Below are positions 17,758-26,309 of a stretch of DNA of 64,000 nt, piece by piece (the first letter of the stretch is position 1; each line of letters opens with the position of its first letter). Below the pieces are notes generated by a model. It was not told the DNA's origin and did not search any database. It saw only the letters and a list, made by a program, of their open reading frames with translations. The position numbers and the translations under genes are program-made. The stretch is from Treponema sp. (GTDB lineage Bacteria; Spirochaetota; Spirochaetia; Treponematales; Treponemataceae), in NCBI GenBank assembly GCA_017449285.1, contig JAFSJX010000010.1, forward strand, positions 279,127 through 343,126, given 5' to 3'.

Positions 17758-20055
17758 TTACCCGCGCTTTCTTTTGGTCGGTTTCCGATGAACTGAGCGG
17801 GAATTCCGGGAAGCGCGGTCTGTATTACGATTCTTGCCGCCGGCGCGACCATATTGCTGGGCTTTTCGCTCTTCGGCTGCGCGCTCGTTGCTGGCGGCGT
17901 AGGCTTCCATACGCTCGGGATTGTAAAAACCGTCCTTCCAGTTAAAGCGCGATGCTTCGGGAACAGGCAGTTTTTTGAGCATGGCATTTTTGACCAACTT
18001 GAGTTCTCCTCTGCTCACCTTAGTCTTGGAAAAATCAATCAGAACGCGGTGGAAGCCCTCACGGTCAAGTGACTCCGTTTTGTCTACGATGGAAAACGGT
18101 GCTTCGGGCATGACAAACGAGCCGTCGGGCGTGGCGTTCACTTTAAATTCCATGCCCTCTTTATCGGTAAAATAGGTGAAGTCATAAGACGACGGCAACT
18201 TGAACCGCATTCTAAACAGCGTGGGATAGGCGTAGGTGGTGACCAGCACACGGTCGCGCACAGGTTTCTCAAACGTGGCGAACAGATTTTCCTGCGAGTT
18301 TTCGATGGGCGTAATGAACGCGCCGATATTCTGATTCTCCAGCCAGCTGACCGCCCAGCGGTTGAATGTGTACAGATACGGGCCTGCGATAATGTTCACG
18401 CCCTTTCCACGAAGCATGGCAATGTGTGCCACATTGTTTGCAATGAATGTGGTAAAGCCGTCCGCGATAAACTGGTCAAGTTGTGCGAAAAGTTCATCTT
18501 CCACCGCAGCAGGGCAGTACGGGTCAAGCGAAATAATCACCTGCCTTTTGGAGAATGGAAGCGTCGTTTTGTGAGAAAGCAAATCCGCCTTTGTCACAAA
18601 ATTCAGTTCCAGAATGACGCGGACGGGATGCTGAGACTGCACGGCAAACATATCGCTTACGGTCGAAACCTGTATGTAAAGGCCTTCGGGGAAGTACGAC
18701 AATTCATTTTTCTCAACTGGCGTTATGTCCAGCACGGGAAGTTTTTCTGCGCCCGGCTGCTGGCGGAATTTACCTATGTCATTCGGAAGAACACGATTGT
18801 ACCGCTTTGACATTGCTTTCGTCTGCAACAGGTATACCGAATCCCCGCGCGTAAAGCCCACTGGAATATCTATCCAGCGGTTACCTTTCTCGTCAATCTG
18901 AACGGTGCGCACTTTATGGCTTACGCGCCCGGTGTCGTCCTTTTTGTGCAGACGGATGGAGTCGCCTGTATCGGGGTCATACGAACCGCCTTTCAAGTAC
19001 GCCATCTGTACCTGCCATGTGGACGGGTCTGCATCGGGAGCGGCATTTTCCTGCGCACGGCGGCGGGTTTCTTCGTCAGCAGACTGCAAGCGGTCAATCA
19101 CGCCAAGATAAATACCTGTGCCGCCCGCCTGATTCGGATTCAGTATTTCTTCCCCCGCTTTTTGTACGCCCTCTTCATTTGTCTTAAAATTGTACCAATA
19201 GCCGGTCTTTGAGCGGGCAAAGTCAGTGGCAAGCATTCGTTTTGCGGCGGCAACCGCGCCTTTTTTGTCTTCCTGCCAATGATCCATCAGATAACGGTAT
19301 GCCGCGACCACAGAACCGACATATTCCGCGCTCTTCATTCTGCCTTCAATTTTGAACGACTCCACACCCAATTGCATCAAATCAGGGATATGGTCAATCA
19401 ACTGTAAGTCCGATGGAGAAAAATAGTAGCCCTGCGCCGTTCCCTCTCCCATTTCGGCAGTGTAGAATCGGCGGCAGGCCTGCGTACACATTCCACGGTT
19501 CGCGCTCTTTCCGCCCAAAAAACTGGAGAACAGGCACAGCCCGCTTTCGCTCACGCAGAGCGCACCATGCACAAAAATCTCCAGTTCCGCCTTTGTCTTT
19601 GCCTTTATCGTTTTGATTTCTTCTAAGCCCAGTTCGCGGGCAACAACGATGCGTTTTAAGCCCTCTTTCGCAAGCAGATTTACGCCCGATGCGCTTTCCA
19701 CATTCATCTGTGTAGAGCCGTGCAGTTCAAGGTTCGGGAAGAATTCCTGGCACATACGCACCACGCCAAAATCCTGCACGATAAGCCCGTCGGGACCAAT
19801 CTTGTTCAGATAGGCAAGAAAGCGGTACAAGCGTTCGGTTTCGCGTTCTTCGCTGACGGTGTTTACCGTGACGTAGATTTTTTTGCCCTGACGGTGCAGA
19901 GCATTCACCGCGCCTTCAAACTGATTCCACGCAAAATTCGATGAACGCAAGCGAGCGTTAAAACTTTTGAGTCCGAGATATACTGCGTCTGCGCCTTCGC
20001 CAATTGCGGCGTCCAATGCTTCCGGATTTCCGGCGGGTGCTAATAATTCTGCCAT
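17758..20055 (-). CDS. U32-family peptidase / RlhA-like protein
   Basis: 765 aa. The TIM-barrel-like U32 domain starts at MAELLAPAGNPEALDAAIGEGADAVYLG and carries the family signature EIFVHGALCVSESGLCLFSS with nearby Cys (GMCTQACRRFY) that in relatives hold an iron-sulfur cluster. A second, DUF3656-like region (about 360-500) follows, and the tail is very basic (RKPTKRKRG), fitting RNA contact. Relatives hydroxylate 23S rRNA (RlhA) or are called collagenases. I favour an RNA-modification role, without proof. A -10 box (TATACT) sits six bases before the ATG and there is no ribosome site. Confidence 0.88.
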   Translation of the reverse strand: MAELLAPAGNPEALDAAIGEGADAVYLGLKSFNARLRSSNFAWNQFEGAVNALHRQGKKIYVTVNTVSEERETERLYRFLAYLNKIGPDGLIVQDFGVVRMCQEFFPNLELHGSTQMNVESASGVNLLAKEGLKRIVVARELGLEEIKTIKAKTKAELEIFVHGALCVSESGLCLFSSFLGGKSANRGMCTQACRRFYTAEMGEGTAQGYYFSPSDLQLIDHIPDLMQLGVESFKIEGRMKSAEYVGSVVAAYRYLMDHWQEDKKGAVAAAKRMLATDFARSKTGYWYNFKTNEEGVQKAGEEILNPNQAGGTGIYLGVIDRLQSADEETRRRAQENAAPDADPSTWQVQMAYLKGGSYDPDTGDSIRLHKKDDTGRVSHKVRTVQIDEKGNRWIDIPVGFTRGDSVYLLQTKAMSKRYNRVLPNDIGKFRQQPGAEKLPVLDITPVEKNELSYFPEGLYIQVSTVSDMFAVQSQHPVRVILELNFVTKADLLSHKTTLPFSKRQVIISLDPYCPAAVEDELFAQLDQFIADGFTTFIANNVAHIAMLRGKGVNIIAGPYLYTFNRWAVSWLENQNIGAFITPIENSQENLFATFEKPVRDRVLVTTYAYPTLFRMRFKLPSSYDFTYFTDKEGMEFKVNATPDGSFVMPEAPFSIVDKTESLDREGFHRVLIDFSKTKVSRGELKLVKNAMLKKLPVPEASRFNWKDGFYNPERMEAYAASNERAAEERKAQQYGRAGGKNRNTDRASRNSRSVHRKPTKRKRG

Positions 20056-20061
20056 TCGTTC

Positions 20062-20067
20062 AGTATA
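20062..20067 (-). promoter_or_regulatory. -10 box six bases before the U32 gene ATG (leaderless candidate)
   Basis: TATACT on the minus strand, with a TAGTCA -35-like hexamer 17 bp further upstream. The gap between the -10 and the ATG at 20055 is six bases and no Shine-Dalgarno sequence is present. Confidence 0.55.
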
Positions 20068-20126
20068 TCACAGAACGGCAGGAGTGACTAGCACAAGGCG
20101 CACAGTGCGATTTGCGGTGGTATTGT

Positions 20127-20252
20127 CTACGCGCTCAGCTTAGGCTTATGCTTCATCGCATCTTTGAGCAGTTCAATAACTCTCTCTGTCTCGCCTTTTT
20201 CAAGCATATCGACAACCAAGCTAATCAGCAAAGCAAATTCTTTACTCGTCAT
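20127..20252 (-). CDS. small helical protein, 41 aa
   Basis: A short minus-strand frame encoding MTSKEFALLISLVVDMLEKG then ETERVIELLKDAMKHKPKLSA. GGAG lies just before the ATG at 20252; an in-frame ATG at 20261 with its own GGAG would add three residues. The peptide is a clean amphipathic two-helix pattern, reminiscent of small helical regulators. It sits in the 300-bp gap between the lipoprotein gene and the U32 gene. No family recognised. Confidence 0.55.
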   Translation of the reverse strand: MTSKEFALLISLVVDMLEKGETERVIELLKDAMKHKPKLSA

Positions 20253-20352
20253 ATACTCCATATCTCCATTTTAATTGATAGTTTTTCCTTTGCCTCGTTT
20301 TACGAAACGCTTTTTCCGAAATTGCAAGACAGTTTTTCCAAGAATTCATTCC

Positions 20353-21459
20353 TTATTCCGTATATTTTTCGCTGGAATTTTGCTTTCCTGGAGTATCGCC
20401 TGATGTTTTTACGACGAACCAATCTGCCGCACTCGTAGGAATGATTGCGCCGCTTTCGTAAGTCGCTTCTGCAAGGGCGGCGATGTTCTGACGGCAAAGC
20501 GTGCGTGTTGTGGTTGCCCCGGCATTGCTTGCGGCATCGGTAATTGCGGCAGACTGCCAGATTCCTTTGGCAACGGCTTTTGCGGCGAGTTCTTTTGACA
20601 GGGCTTTCTGCCACTCTGTCTTTGTTCCGTCGCTGAAAAGCACCGCGTCCAAAATCGTGTTGCCGTTGTCACTTGTCAGAACCAGCACGTCGGTCTTTTG
20701 GATGCGGGCAGAATTGTCGGCGTTAGCTGCCCACAGGTCACGGGCGGTGTTGCAGTTATTGTTCTTGCTGTCTGCGGCTGCCAGTGCCAAATCCGAACCA
20801 GTTTCGTCGATGCAGGAATCGGGCGTGTCGCTGTCGTGGCGGAAATGCACGGTGATGTATTCGCCTTTCTGAACTTCCGTCATCGGAAACGAATAGGATT
20901 TTTCCTTGCCGTCGTAGCCGCCCGTAATTTGTAAGCCCGCCGTATTGCCCGATTTCAGCACATACAGTTCCACAAATTCAGGAGTTTTTGCCGTGCCTTC
21001 GCTACGGATTTCGCTGAACACAAGCACGGGCGGGTTATCGTTGTAGCCTGTAAAAGGCAGACTGAACGTAAGCGAGTTGCCGTTTAAATCTTCCGCGACT
21101 CCCGTTAAATCATACTGCACGCCGATTTCTGTGGGAGCGGACAGCGCGATTTCTGCGGCGGTTTTCGTCTCGTTGTAGGAGACGGTGACTTCATACGCAG
21201 TTCCGCCTGAATCGTCCGCTTTTTTGAACTGCACCTCTTTGAGCGTGACTGGTTCAGAGCAGACGATTTCGAGCGTTGACCGCTGCTTAAAGTCAAAGGA
21301 AAGAATCTGCGGAACGGTCTTGTCAACCGAAACAATTTCGATTCCTTCTTCCGTAAGTTTGCATGAGAATGGCGCTGCCACAAACAACACCCCGACACAA
21401 ATTCCGGTACAAGCCAACGCATACCGAATGACCGAAAAGAAATTCTGTACTTTCTTCAT
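20353..21459 (-). CDS. lipoprotein with lamin-tail-like domain
   Basis: 368 aa, ribosome site GGAGG 7 bases before the ATG. The signal peptide ends in APFSC (Cys near residue 33). Residues about 50-140 form an Ig-like bacterial fold (LEIVCSEPVTLKEVQFKKAD, YDLTGVAEDLNGNSLTFSLPF). Residues about 150-290 resemble a lamin-tail domain (VLVFSEIRSEGTAKTPEFVELYVLKSG, GEYITVHFRHDSDT, ILDAVLFSDG), a fold found in many surface proteins of spirochaetes and Bacteroidetes. Likely displayed on the outer or inner membrane surface; function unknown. Confidence 0.8.
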   Translation of the reverse strand: MKKVQNFFSVIRYALACTGICVGVLFVAAPFSCKLTEEGIEIVSVDKTVPQILSFDFKQRSTLEIVCSEPVTLKEVQFKKADDSGGTAYEVTVSYNETKTAAEIALSAPTEIGVQYDLTGVAEDLNGNSLTFSLPFTGYNDNPPVLVFSEIRSEGTAKTPEFVELYVLKSGNTAGLQITGGYDGKEKSYSFPMTEVQKGEYITVHFRHDSDTPDSCIDETGSDLALAAADSKNNNCNTARDLWAANADNSARIQKTDVLVLTSDNGNTILDAVLFSDGTKTEWQKALSKELAAKAVAKGIWQSAAITDAASNAGATTTRTLCRQNIAALAEATYESGAIIPTSAADWFVVKTSGDTPGKQNSSEKYTE

Positions 21460-21859
21460 CTAAAGCCTCCACCCTATATATAGGCTTTAAAAAGTAAAAA
21501 ACTACAAAAATTTTTTTTAAAAACTGAAAAAAAGTGTATTTTTTTTTATTTTTAACGCGGATGGAGGCAGAAAAATTACAGACGTCTTTTTTTGTTCGGG
21601 CGTTGCGGGGCTGAAAAGCGAAAAAAAATTGCCCCGCAGAGAGGGTAGCGGAAGAGACGACAAAGCGAAGTAAATGACAGAAGCGGCTTGTCCGCTTATG
21701 GCATTTGTGGAGCGACTCGTGGCTGGAGCGCAGGGGGAGACTTTTTTCCCCCCCCCTCCCACTATTGAAATAATATCAAAAATATACAATTATGTAGGTA
21801 CGCAAATTGTTCGGGAACACAACGCACAGAGCGATTCTTAGTTTTTAAAAGGGAAAAAC
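21460..21859. other. 400-bp intergenic region between divergent lipoprotein gene and efp
   Basis: No convincing gene. It contains AT homopolymer tracts (21505-21560) and a GC-richer middle with the inverted pair GCGGGGC / GCCCCGC at about 21606-21645, then a C8 run near 21752. Regulatory sequences for both divergent genes must lie here, but I cannot place a -35/-10 pair with confidence. Confidence 0.4.
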
Positions 21860-22429
21860 ATGATTACTACAGGCGAAATCAGAGTTGGCAGCGCATTTAT
21901 GTACGAAGGCTCACCGTTTATCGTACAGCGTATGCTCGGACAGAAATCAGGACGCGCAGGAATGGTGACAAAACTCCGCGTAAAGAACATCGTAACTGGC
22001 TCAACACAGGATTTGGGCTTGGACGCAGGCGAAAAATTTGAGGACGTGGAATTGATTGAAAAGACCGTTCAGCTTTCCTACGTTGACGGCGATGATTTCC
22101 ACTTTATGGATCAGGAGACCTACGAAGACGTTTCTCTTTCAAAAGATGACTTGGGCGACAACGCAGGCTATCTTTCTCCCGATGACGAATACGAAGTGAA
22201 AATCACCTACTATAATGATATGCCCGTTGGTGTTAAATTGCCGGTAAACGTTACCCGCACGATTACCTACTGCGAACCGGGCGTAAAAGGCGATACCTCT
22301 GGAAAATCAACCAAGCCCGCCACGCTGGACACTGGCATCGAAGTAAAAGTGCCGCTGTTCTGTAACACCGATGACCGCATCGTTATCGACACGCGCGACG
22401 GTTCATTCGTGGAACGCGCAAAAGACTAA
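21860..22429 (+). CDS. efp: translation elongation factor P (Arg32 type)
   Basis: 189 aa, three-domain EF-P. Domain I carries the tip loop QKSGR32AGM; position 32 is Arg within KSGR, as in EF-P proteins that are rhamnosylated by EarP, and not the PGKG lysine used by EpmA. The last domain is typical (GVKGDTSGKSTKPATLDTG, VPLFCNTDDRIVIDTRDGSFVER). EF-P enters the ribosomal E-site region and relieves stalling at polyproline. No earP or epm gene is adjacent in this window. AGGG lies before the ATG; a terminator follows. Confidence 0.95.
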   Translation: MITTGEIRVGSAFMYEGSPFIVQRMLGQKSGRAGMVTKLRVKNIVTGSTQDLGLDAGEKFEDVELIEKTVQLSYVDGDDFHFMDQETYEDVSLSKDDLGDNAGYLSPDDEYEVKITYYNDMPVGVKLPVNVTRTITYCEPGVKGDTSGKSTKPATLDTGIEVKVPLFCNTDDRIVIDTRDGSFVERAKD

Positions 22430-22458
22430 AAAACAGCAGCGATTTTCGCACGAATAAA

Positions 22459-22507
22459 AAACTCCAGCCGTTTGGTTTATCCAAGCAACTGGAGTTTTGT
22501 TTTTTAG
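22459..22507 (+). terminator. rho-independent terminator after efp
   Basis: A ten-base perfect stem AAAACTCCAG / CTGGAGTTTT around a 21-base loop, followed by GTTTTTTAG. The symmetrical A and T tracts could let it stop transcription from the convergent hpf gene too. Confidence 0.8.
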
Positions 22508-22544
22508 TCTGAGTCTCAATGCAGCGAAACTGCCAATCCGCGGA

Positions 22545-22835
22545 TTACTTTTTTTCCTGCACTTTTTCTTTTTCTTTCTTCACCTTCACGTCAAGCACAT
22601 CCATCATTTTGTTCAAGGCCGCACCAAAATCGTAGTCGCGCGCCGAAACATGAGCCTGCGCTCCCCAACGGAAGTTTGCGTTCGCATCGAACACATATTC
22701 CTGCTCGTGCTTTACGCGGACAATCAAATCGATGATTAAATCATCTGCGTACTTTACCCGCTCCAACTTTTTTTCAATCATGTCGGACTGTTTTTTTTCC
22801 AAATCGAAGCCTACTGCAGAATATGTTTTGTTCAT
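22545..22835 (-). CDS. hpf: ribosome hibernation promoting factor (short HPF)
   Basis: 96 aa from the ATG at 22835, which has AAGGAG 5 bases upstream (a further in-frame start at 22856 lacks one). It matches the S30EA/HPF core: YSAVGFDLEKKQSDMIEKKLERVKYADDLIIDLIV, then HVSARDYDFGAALNKMMDVLD and a Lys/Glu tail. Short HPF inactivates 70S ribosomes into 100S dimers in slow growth. It is immediately downstream of rpoN, the classic arrangement where it was named sigma-54 modulation protein. Confidence 0.85.
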   Translation of the reverse strand: MNKTYSAVGFDLEKKQSDMIEKKLERVKYADDLIIDLIVRVKHEQEYVFDANANFRWGAQAHVSARDYDFGAALNKMMDVLDVKVKKEKEKVQEKK

Positions 22836-22964
22836 TTGAACTCCTTGTGCCAGCATTGCCAGCTTTTGTGCTTAGAAACCCATACGGATTCCAGTCTGGC
22901 GGCTTCCCGCTTCAACAGTTATAGTATAATACGCTTTTCCCAAAAAGGCAAAATTTTTTTTGAG

Positions 22965-23062
22965 GGGGCAAGTCTTCCCCCTGCATCGCACTTCGTTGCG
23001 CCGCACCCCTTCTCCGTAGTTTCACGAAGCGAATACTACGGGCTACCGCCCTAGAACCCGCT
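22965..23062. repeat. GC-rich palindromic intergenic repeat, second copy type
   Basis: Between rpoN and hpf: GGGGGCAAGTCTTCCCCC, then CGCACTTCGTTGCGCCGC and ACTACGGGCTACCGCCCTAGAACCC. The element order resembles 13640-13770. No coding frame or T-run is present. Confidence 0.5.
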
Positions 23063-23077
23063 AGAAAACACGGCGTT

Positions 23078-24631
23078 TTACCGCTCGTATGACGAACTTA
23101 CATTCAGTTCAGAACGGTATTTTGCCACGGTGCGGCGGGCGATTTTAATCCCTTTTTCGGCGAGCGCGTCGGCGATTTTTTGGTCGCTCAGCGGCTTTTT
23201 GTCGTTTTTGTGCGCGGCAAGCATCTGAGAAATCTCGTACTTTACGGCTTCCTTGCTGTTTGGCGCATCACCGGCGGGCACAGAATTTTGGTTTTGCTCG
23301 CTCGCCGCGTCTGAAGCACCAACTGCATTCGTGAAAAAATAGCCGATTTCAAACAAGCCTTGCTCGCATTGCAGGTACTTTCCGTTTGCCATGCGGGAAA
23401 TTGTCGCCTCATGCACGCCAACCGCGTCCGCAATGTCCTTTTGCCTGAGCGGAGCAAGATAACGCGGTCCTTCGGCAAAAAAGCGCGCCTGCCGCCGCAC
23501 GATTTCCGCACAGGCTTTTGCAATCGTCGTCTCCCTGAACTGAACGCTCTCAATGAACACTTTTGCGTCACGAATGGAGTCCTGCACAAAACGACGTTCG
23601 GCCTTCTGTTGCTCGGTTTCTGCTTTTTGTGCGTTTTCGGCAAGGGCGGCGTAATCCTTTGAGACAGCGATTTTCGGCACGGAGTCACGCGAAAGGGTCA
23701 GTTTGAATGAATAGCCGCCGCTTTCCACAATGCCGTTCGTTTCATCCTCATCGGTCAGAGGAATCCGCTCCACATATACATCGGGGGCAATGTAATGCGC
23801 CTCGCTCGTGCCAAAATTACGCGCGGGATACGGGTCAAGCGTTCGGATATAAGAAATCGCCTCGTCAATATCGTTTTCAGTCAAGTCTTCAGCATCAACC
23901 AAAAAAGACTGCTCACCCGCAAACGACAGATTCTTCTGGTCGGCACAGAACGCGGCAATCTTTTTCAGCACTTTCGCACTTTGAGGCGGATTTAAAAAAT
24001 CAAGGTGTCCGTCAAGAATGAACAGCGTCACGGCAGATGCATCACCGCGAATCCTCGCTTGCACCAGAAGGCTTTCCTCAACGCCACTGCAACACGTACC
24101 AATCGGGTCGAGCGCGCGGATTTTTTCCATGCAGGACTGCAAGAATTCCGCCGTATGCACAGGATTTTGTTTGTCCAAAAGCGAAATCGGCGCAAGCAGA
24201 TGAAAACCGTTTGCGTCAAGATTGCGGATAAGACGCAGCCCCAGTGCCTCTTCTTCGGGAGAATGGCGCATACTGTTGAACTGCCGCTCCAAATGCTCCT
24301 GCAAGGTCTCGCGGTCGTCCACATGGCTTTCCAAGGCAGCCTGAAAATTATCGCTGGCAAGTTGACCCGCGGCCGTCGCAGAACCATAGCGCGTGTTGTC
24401 CGAAAAACGGCTGCGATTTTCCCGCGCGGTTTTTGCCCCCTGTTCCAAAGTGTCGCTGACTATTTCCAGCGCAGGATTTTCCGCCGCTTTCCCATATATT
24501 GCATCGCGCAAATCAAGGCTGCCCATCGCCAGCAAATTCAGAGACATAATCTGCTGCTGACTCATGCGCTGCTGCTGAACCTGCACGGCGCGGGCGGAAA
24601 GTTTCATCCCTTGAGAAAAAGATTCGGACAT
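23078..24631 (-). CDS. rpoN: RNA polymerase sigma-54 factor
   Basis: 517 aa. Gln-rich activator-binding region I at the N-terminus (QQQRMSQQQIMSLNLLAM), core-binding region (LGLRLIRNLDANGFHLL), helix-turn-helix (VGVHEATISRMANGKYLQCEQG) and the RpoN box near the C-terminus (KIARRTVAKYR) that reads the -24 element. Region III contains TLDPYPARNFG. It directs transcription that needs AAA+ enhancer-binding proteins; none is encoded in this window. A TATATT box sits six bases before the ATG with no ribosome site. Confidence 0.95.
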   Translation of the reverse strand: MSESFSQGMKLSARAVQVQQQRMSQQQIMSLNLLAMGSLDLRDAIYGKAAENPALEIVSDTLEQGAKTARENRSRFSDNTRYGSATAAGQLASDNFQAALESHVDDRETLQEHLERQFNSMRHSPEEEALGLRLIRNLDANGFHLLAPISLLDKQNPVHTAEFLQSCMEKIRALDPIGTCCSGVEESLLVQARIRGDASAVTLFILDGHLDFLNPPQSAKVLKKIAAFCADQKNLSFAGEQSFLVDAEDLTENDIDEAISYIRTLDPYPARNFGTSEAHYIAPDVYVERIPLTDEDETNGIVESGGYSFKLTLSRDSVPKIAVSKDYAALAENAQKAETEQQKAERRFVQDSIRDAKVFIESVQFRETTIAKACAEIVRRQARFFAEGPRYLAPLRQKDIADAVGVHEATISRMANGKYLQCEQGLFEIGYFFTNAVGASDAASEQNQNSVPAGDAPNSKEAVKYEISQMLAAHKNDKKPLSDQKIADALAEKGIKIARRTVAKYRSELNVSSSYER

Positions 24632-24637
24632 AGTTTA

Positions 24638-24643
24638 AATATA
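24638..24643 (-). promoter_or_regulatory. -10 box six bases before rpoN ATG (leaderless candidate)
   Basis: TATATT on the minus strand, six bases before the ATG at 24631; no Shine-Dalgarno sequence. The -35 region is poor (ACCACA at 17 bp). Confidence 0.5.
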
Positions 24644-24705
24644 GCACAAAAAGGCAATGTTGTGGTAGAATAGTTTATGCGAATCGGTGCAATGCAGGAG
24701 GAGAT

Positions 24706-26031
24706 ATGAATTTTTCACAGTACGGCGTGGCAGTGCCGGAGATTTTGCTGCCGAAGAAGATTGATTTGGAAAAGTGGGCGGTAATCGCCTGCGACCAGTA
24801 CACGCAGGACAAAGCCTATTGGAAACGCGCGGCGGACATTGCGGGAAGCGAGCCAAGCACGCTCAATGTCATCTTTCCCGAAGTCTATCTTGCCGATGCA
24901 GACAAGGACGAGCGCATCGGAAAAATCAAAGAGACAATGGATGCCTATCTCAAAAAGGATGTCTTTGCCCCTGCGGAAAAAGAATTCATTTATATAGAAA
25001 GGAAAACGGAATACGGACGCACCCGCAAAGGCCTGATTGTGGCGGTGGATTTGGACACCTACGAGTGGAAGCCTTTCAGCAAAGCCCTGATTCGCGCCAC
25101 GGAAGCAACGGTGCCTGAGCGCATTCCTCCCCGCATGAAAATCCGTACTGACGCGCCGCTGGAACTTCCCCACATCATGCTTTTGGCAGACGACCCTGAT
25201 GACGCGCTTGTGGGAAAAACAGGCAGCCTGGTAAAAAGCGAAAAGCCTGTCTACGACGGCGACTTACAGCAGCAGAGCGGACACATCACGGGCTGGGCGG
25301 TGCGTGACGAAAAAGCGATGGCGCACATACAGGACGCACTTTCCGCAATCGCAAAAAAAGGCACGGACGCGGACGGAAACACCTTCCTCTTTGCCGTGGG
25401 CGACGGAAACCACAGCCTTGCCACCGCAAAGGCCGTCTGGGATGAGCACAAAAAGACGCTTGCCGCACAGGGAAAATCAGACGCGGAAATCGCCCAAAGC
25501 CCCGTCCGCTACGCACTCGTGGAAATCGTGAACATCTATGACGAAGGGCTGACCTTTGAGCCGATTCACCGCGTGGTGTTCAATGCGGACAACGCGGGTC
25601 TGCTTGCCTTCATCGCGCAAAAACTGGACGGTGAGGTACAGGCCGTGGCGACCGCCTCAGAACTGGGAAAACTGGTTGCCGACAAAACCGCTTCCGGCGC
25701 ACGCTACGGCTTTGTCACCACGGCGGGCGGAAAAACCACCTACACACTCTTGCAGACTGCCAGCACAGACTTGGCGATTGCCTCCCTTCAGCCCGCGCTT
25801 GACGACTTCATCAAGGAAAACAGCGGCATAGAAATCGACTACATTCACGGCACGGAAGAAACAGTGGAACTTGGCTCAAAAGACGGACAGATGGGAATCC
25901 TCTTGCCTCCCATTGCCAAGGACAGTTTCTTTGCCACAATCAACGGACGTGGACCACTCCCGCGCAAATCATTCAGCATGGGCGAGGCAAGCGAAAAACG
26001 CTTCTATGTGGAAGCAAGAAGGTTATTTTAA
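24706..26031 (+). CDS. DUF1015-family protein
   Basis: 441 aa, strong AGGAGGAG ribosome site. It matches the DUF1015 family: VAVPEILLPKKIDLEKWAVIACDQYTQD at the start, then FLFAVGDGNHSLATAKAVW with a conserved DGNHS motif (about residue 225-240) and a C-terminal EIDYIHGTEE and GRGPLPRKSFSMGEA. The DGNHS region resembles a phosphate-binding ParB-like site. These proteins are sometimes found near serine/phosphoserine metabolism genes; here no such neighbour is present. Divergent from rpoN with 74 bp between. Confidence 0.88.
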   Translation: MNFSQYGVAVPEILLPKKIDLEKWAVIACDQYTQDKAYWKRAADIAGSEPSTLNVIFPEVYLADADKDERIGKIKETMDAYLKKDVFAPAEKEFIYIERKTEYGRTRKGLIVAVDLDTYEWKPFSKALIRATEATVPERIPPRMKIRTDAPLELPHIMLLADDPDDALVGKTGSLVKSEKPVYDGDLQQQSGHITGWAVRDEKAMAHIQDALSAIAKKGTDADGNTFLFAVGDGNHSLATAKAVWDEHKKTLAAQGKSDAEIAQSPVRYALVEIVNIYDEGLTFEPIHRVVFNADNAGLLAFIAQKLDGEVQAVATASELGKLVADKTASGARYGFVTTAGGKTTYTLLQTASTDLAIASLQPALDDFIKENSGIEIDYIHGTEETVELGSKDGQMGILLPPIAKDSFFATINGRGPLPRKSFSMGEASEKRFYVEARRLF

Positions 26032-26052
26032 CATTCTGTTAAAAAAGTTTCC

Positions 26053-26090
26053 AACGAGTTTTGCCTTGGTAAAACTCGTTGGCTTTTCAG
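26053..26090 (+). terminator. terminator after DUF1015 gene, within a repeated sequence
   Basis: A perfect 12-bp stem CCAACGAGTTTT / AAAACTCGTTGG around GCCTTGGT, followed by CTTTTC. The right arm and following about 30 bases recur at 27633-27665. Confidence 0.7.
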
Positions 26091-26124
26091 CGCACGCCCA
26101 TGTGCGCCCAGATTTTTTGCACAC

Positions 26125-26256
26125 ATTCCAAAAACTATTTTATTTTCCACAGTTTTTGGAATGTAATCCAAAAACTTAAAAATTATCTATTATTAACGGA
26201 ATGAATTACAAAAACTTAAAAAATTAAAATATTTAACAGACTATACTCCAAAAACT
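26125..26256. repeat. TCCAAAAACT repeats upstream of the AAA/DUF4143 ATPase gene
   Basis: The core (T/A)CCAAAAACT or close variants occur four times in the direct orientation (near 26128, 26167, 26208 and 26247) and once inverted at 26150. A 13-bp perfect inverted repeat CATTCCAAAAACT / AGTTTTTGGAATG spans 26125-26162. The last copy abuts the -35 box of the promoter at 26259. This looks like an operator array. Confidence 0.6.
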
Positions 26257-26258
26257 CA

Positions 26259-26287
26259 TTGACAACGATACTTTACAGGATTACAAT
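26259..26287 (+). promoter_or_regulatory. near-consensus promoter of the ATPase gene
   Basis: -35 TTGACA (26259-26264), 17-bp spacer, -10 TACAAT (26282-26287), 22 bases before the ATG at 26310. Confidence 0.75.
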
Positions 26288-26309
26288 CCAATAAGTAGGA
26301 AATACAAGC

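Noticed and set aside
21517..21789. 90-codon minus-strand frame in the efp upstream region
   Set aside because: Built on homopolymer tracts (poly-Gly from C8, Phe/Lys from A/T runs), with no ribosome site.
22836..22960. Sigma-54-type promoter before hpf, next to rpoN
   Set aside because: No GG-N10-GC spaced element found; a sigma-70-like TATACT near 22925 explains the promoter better.
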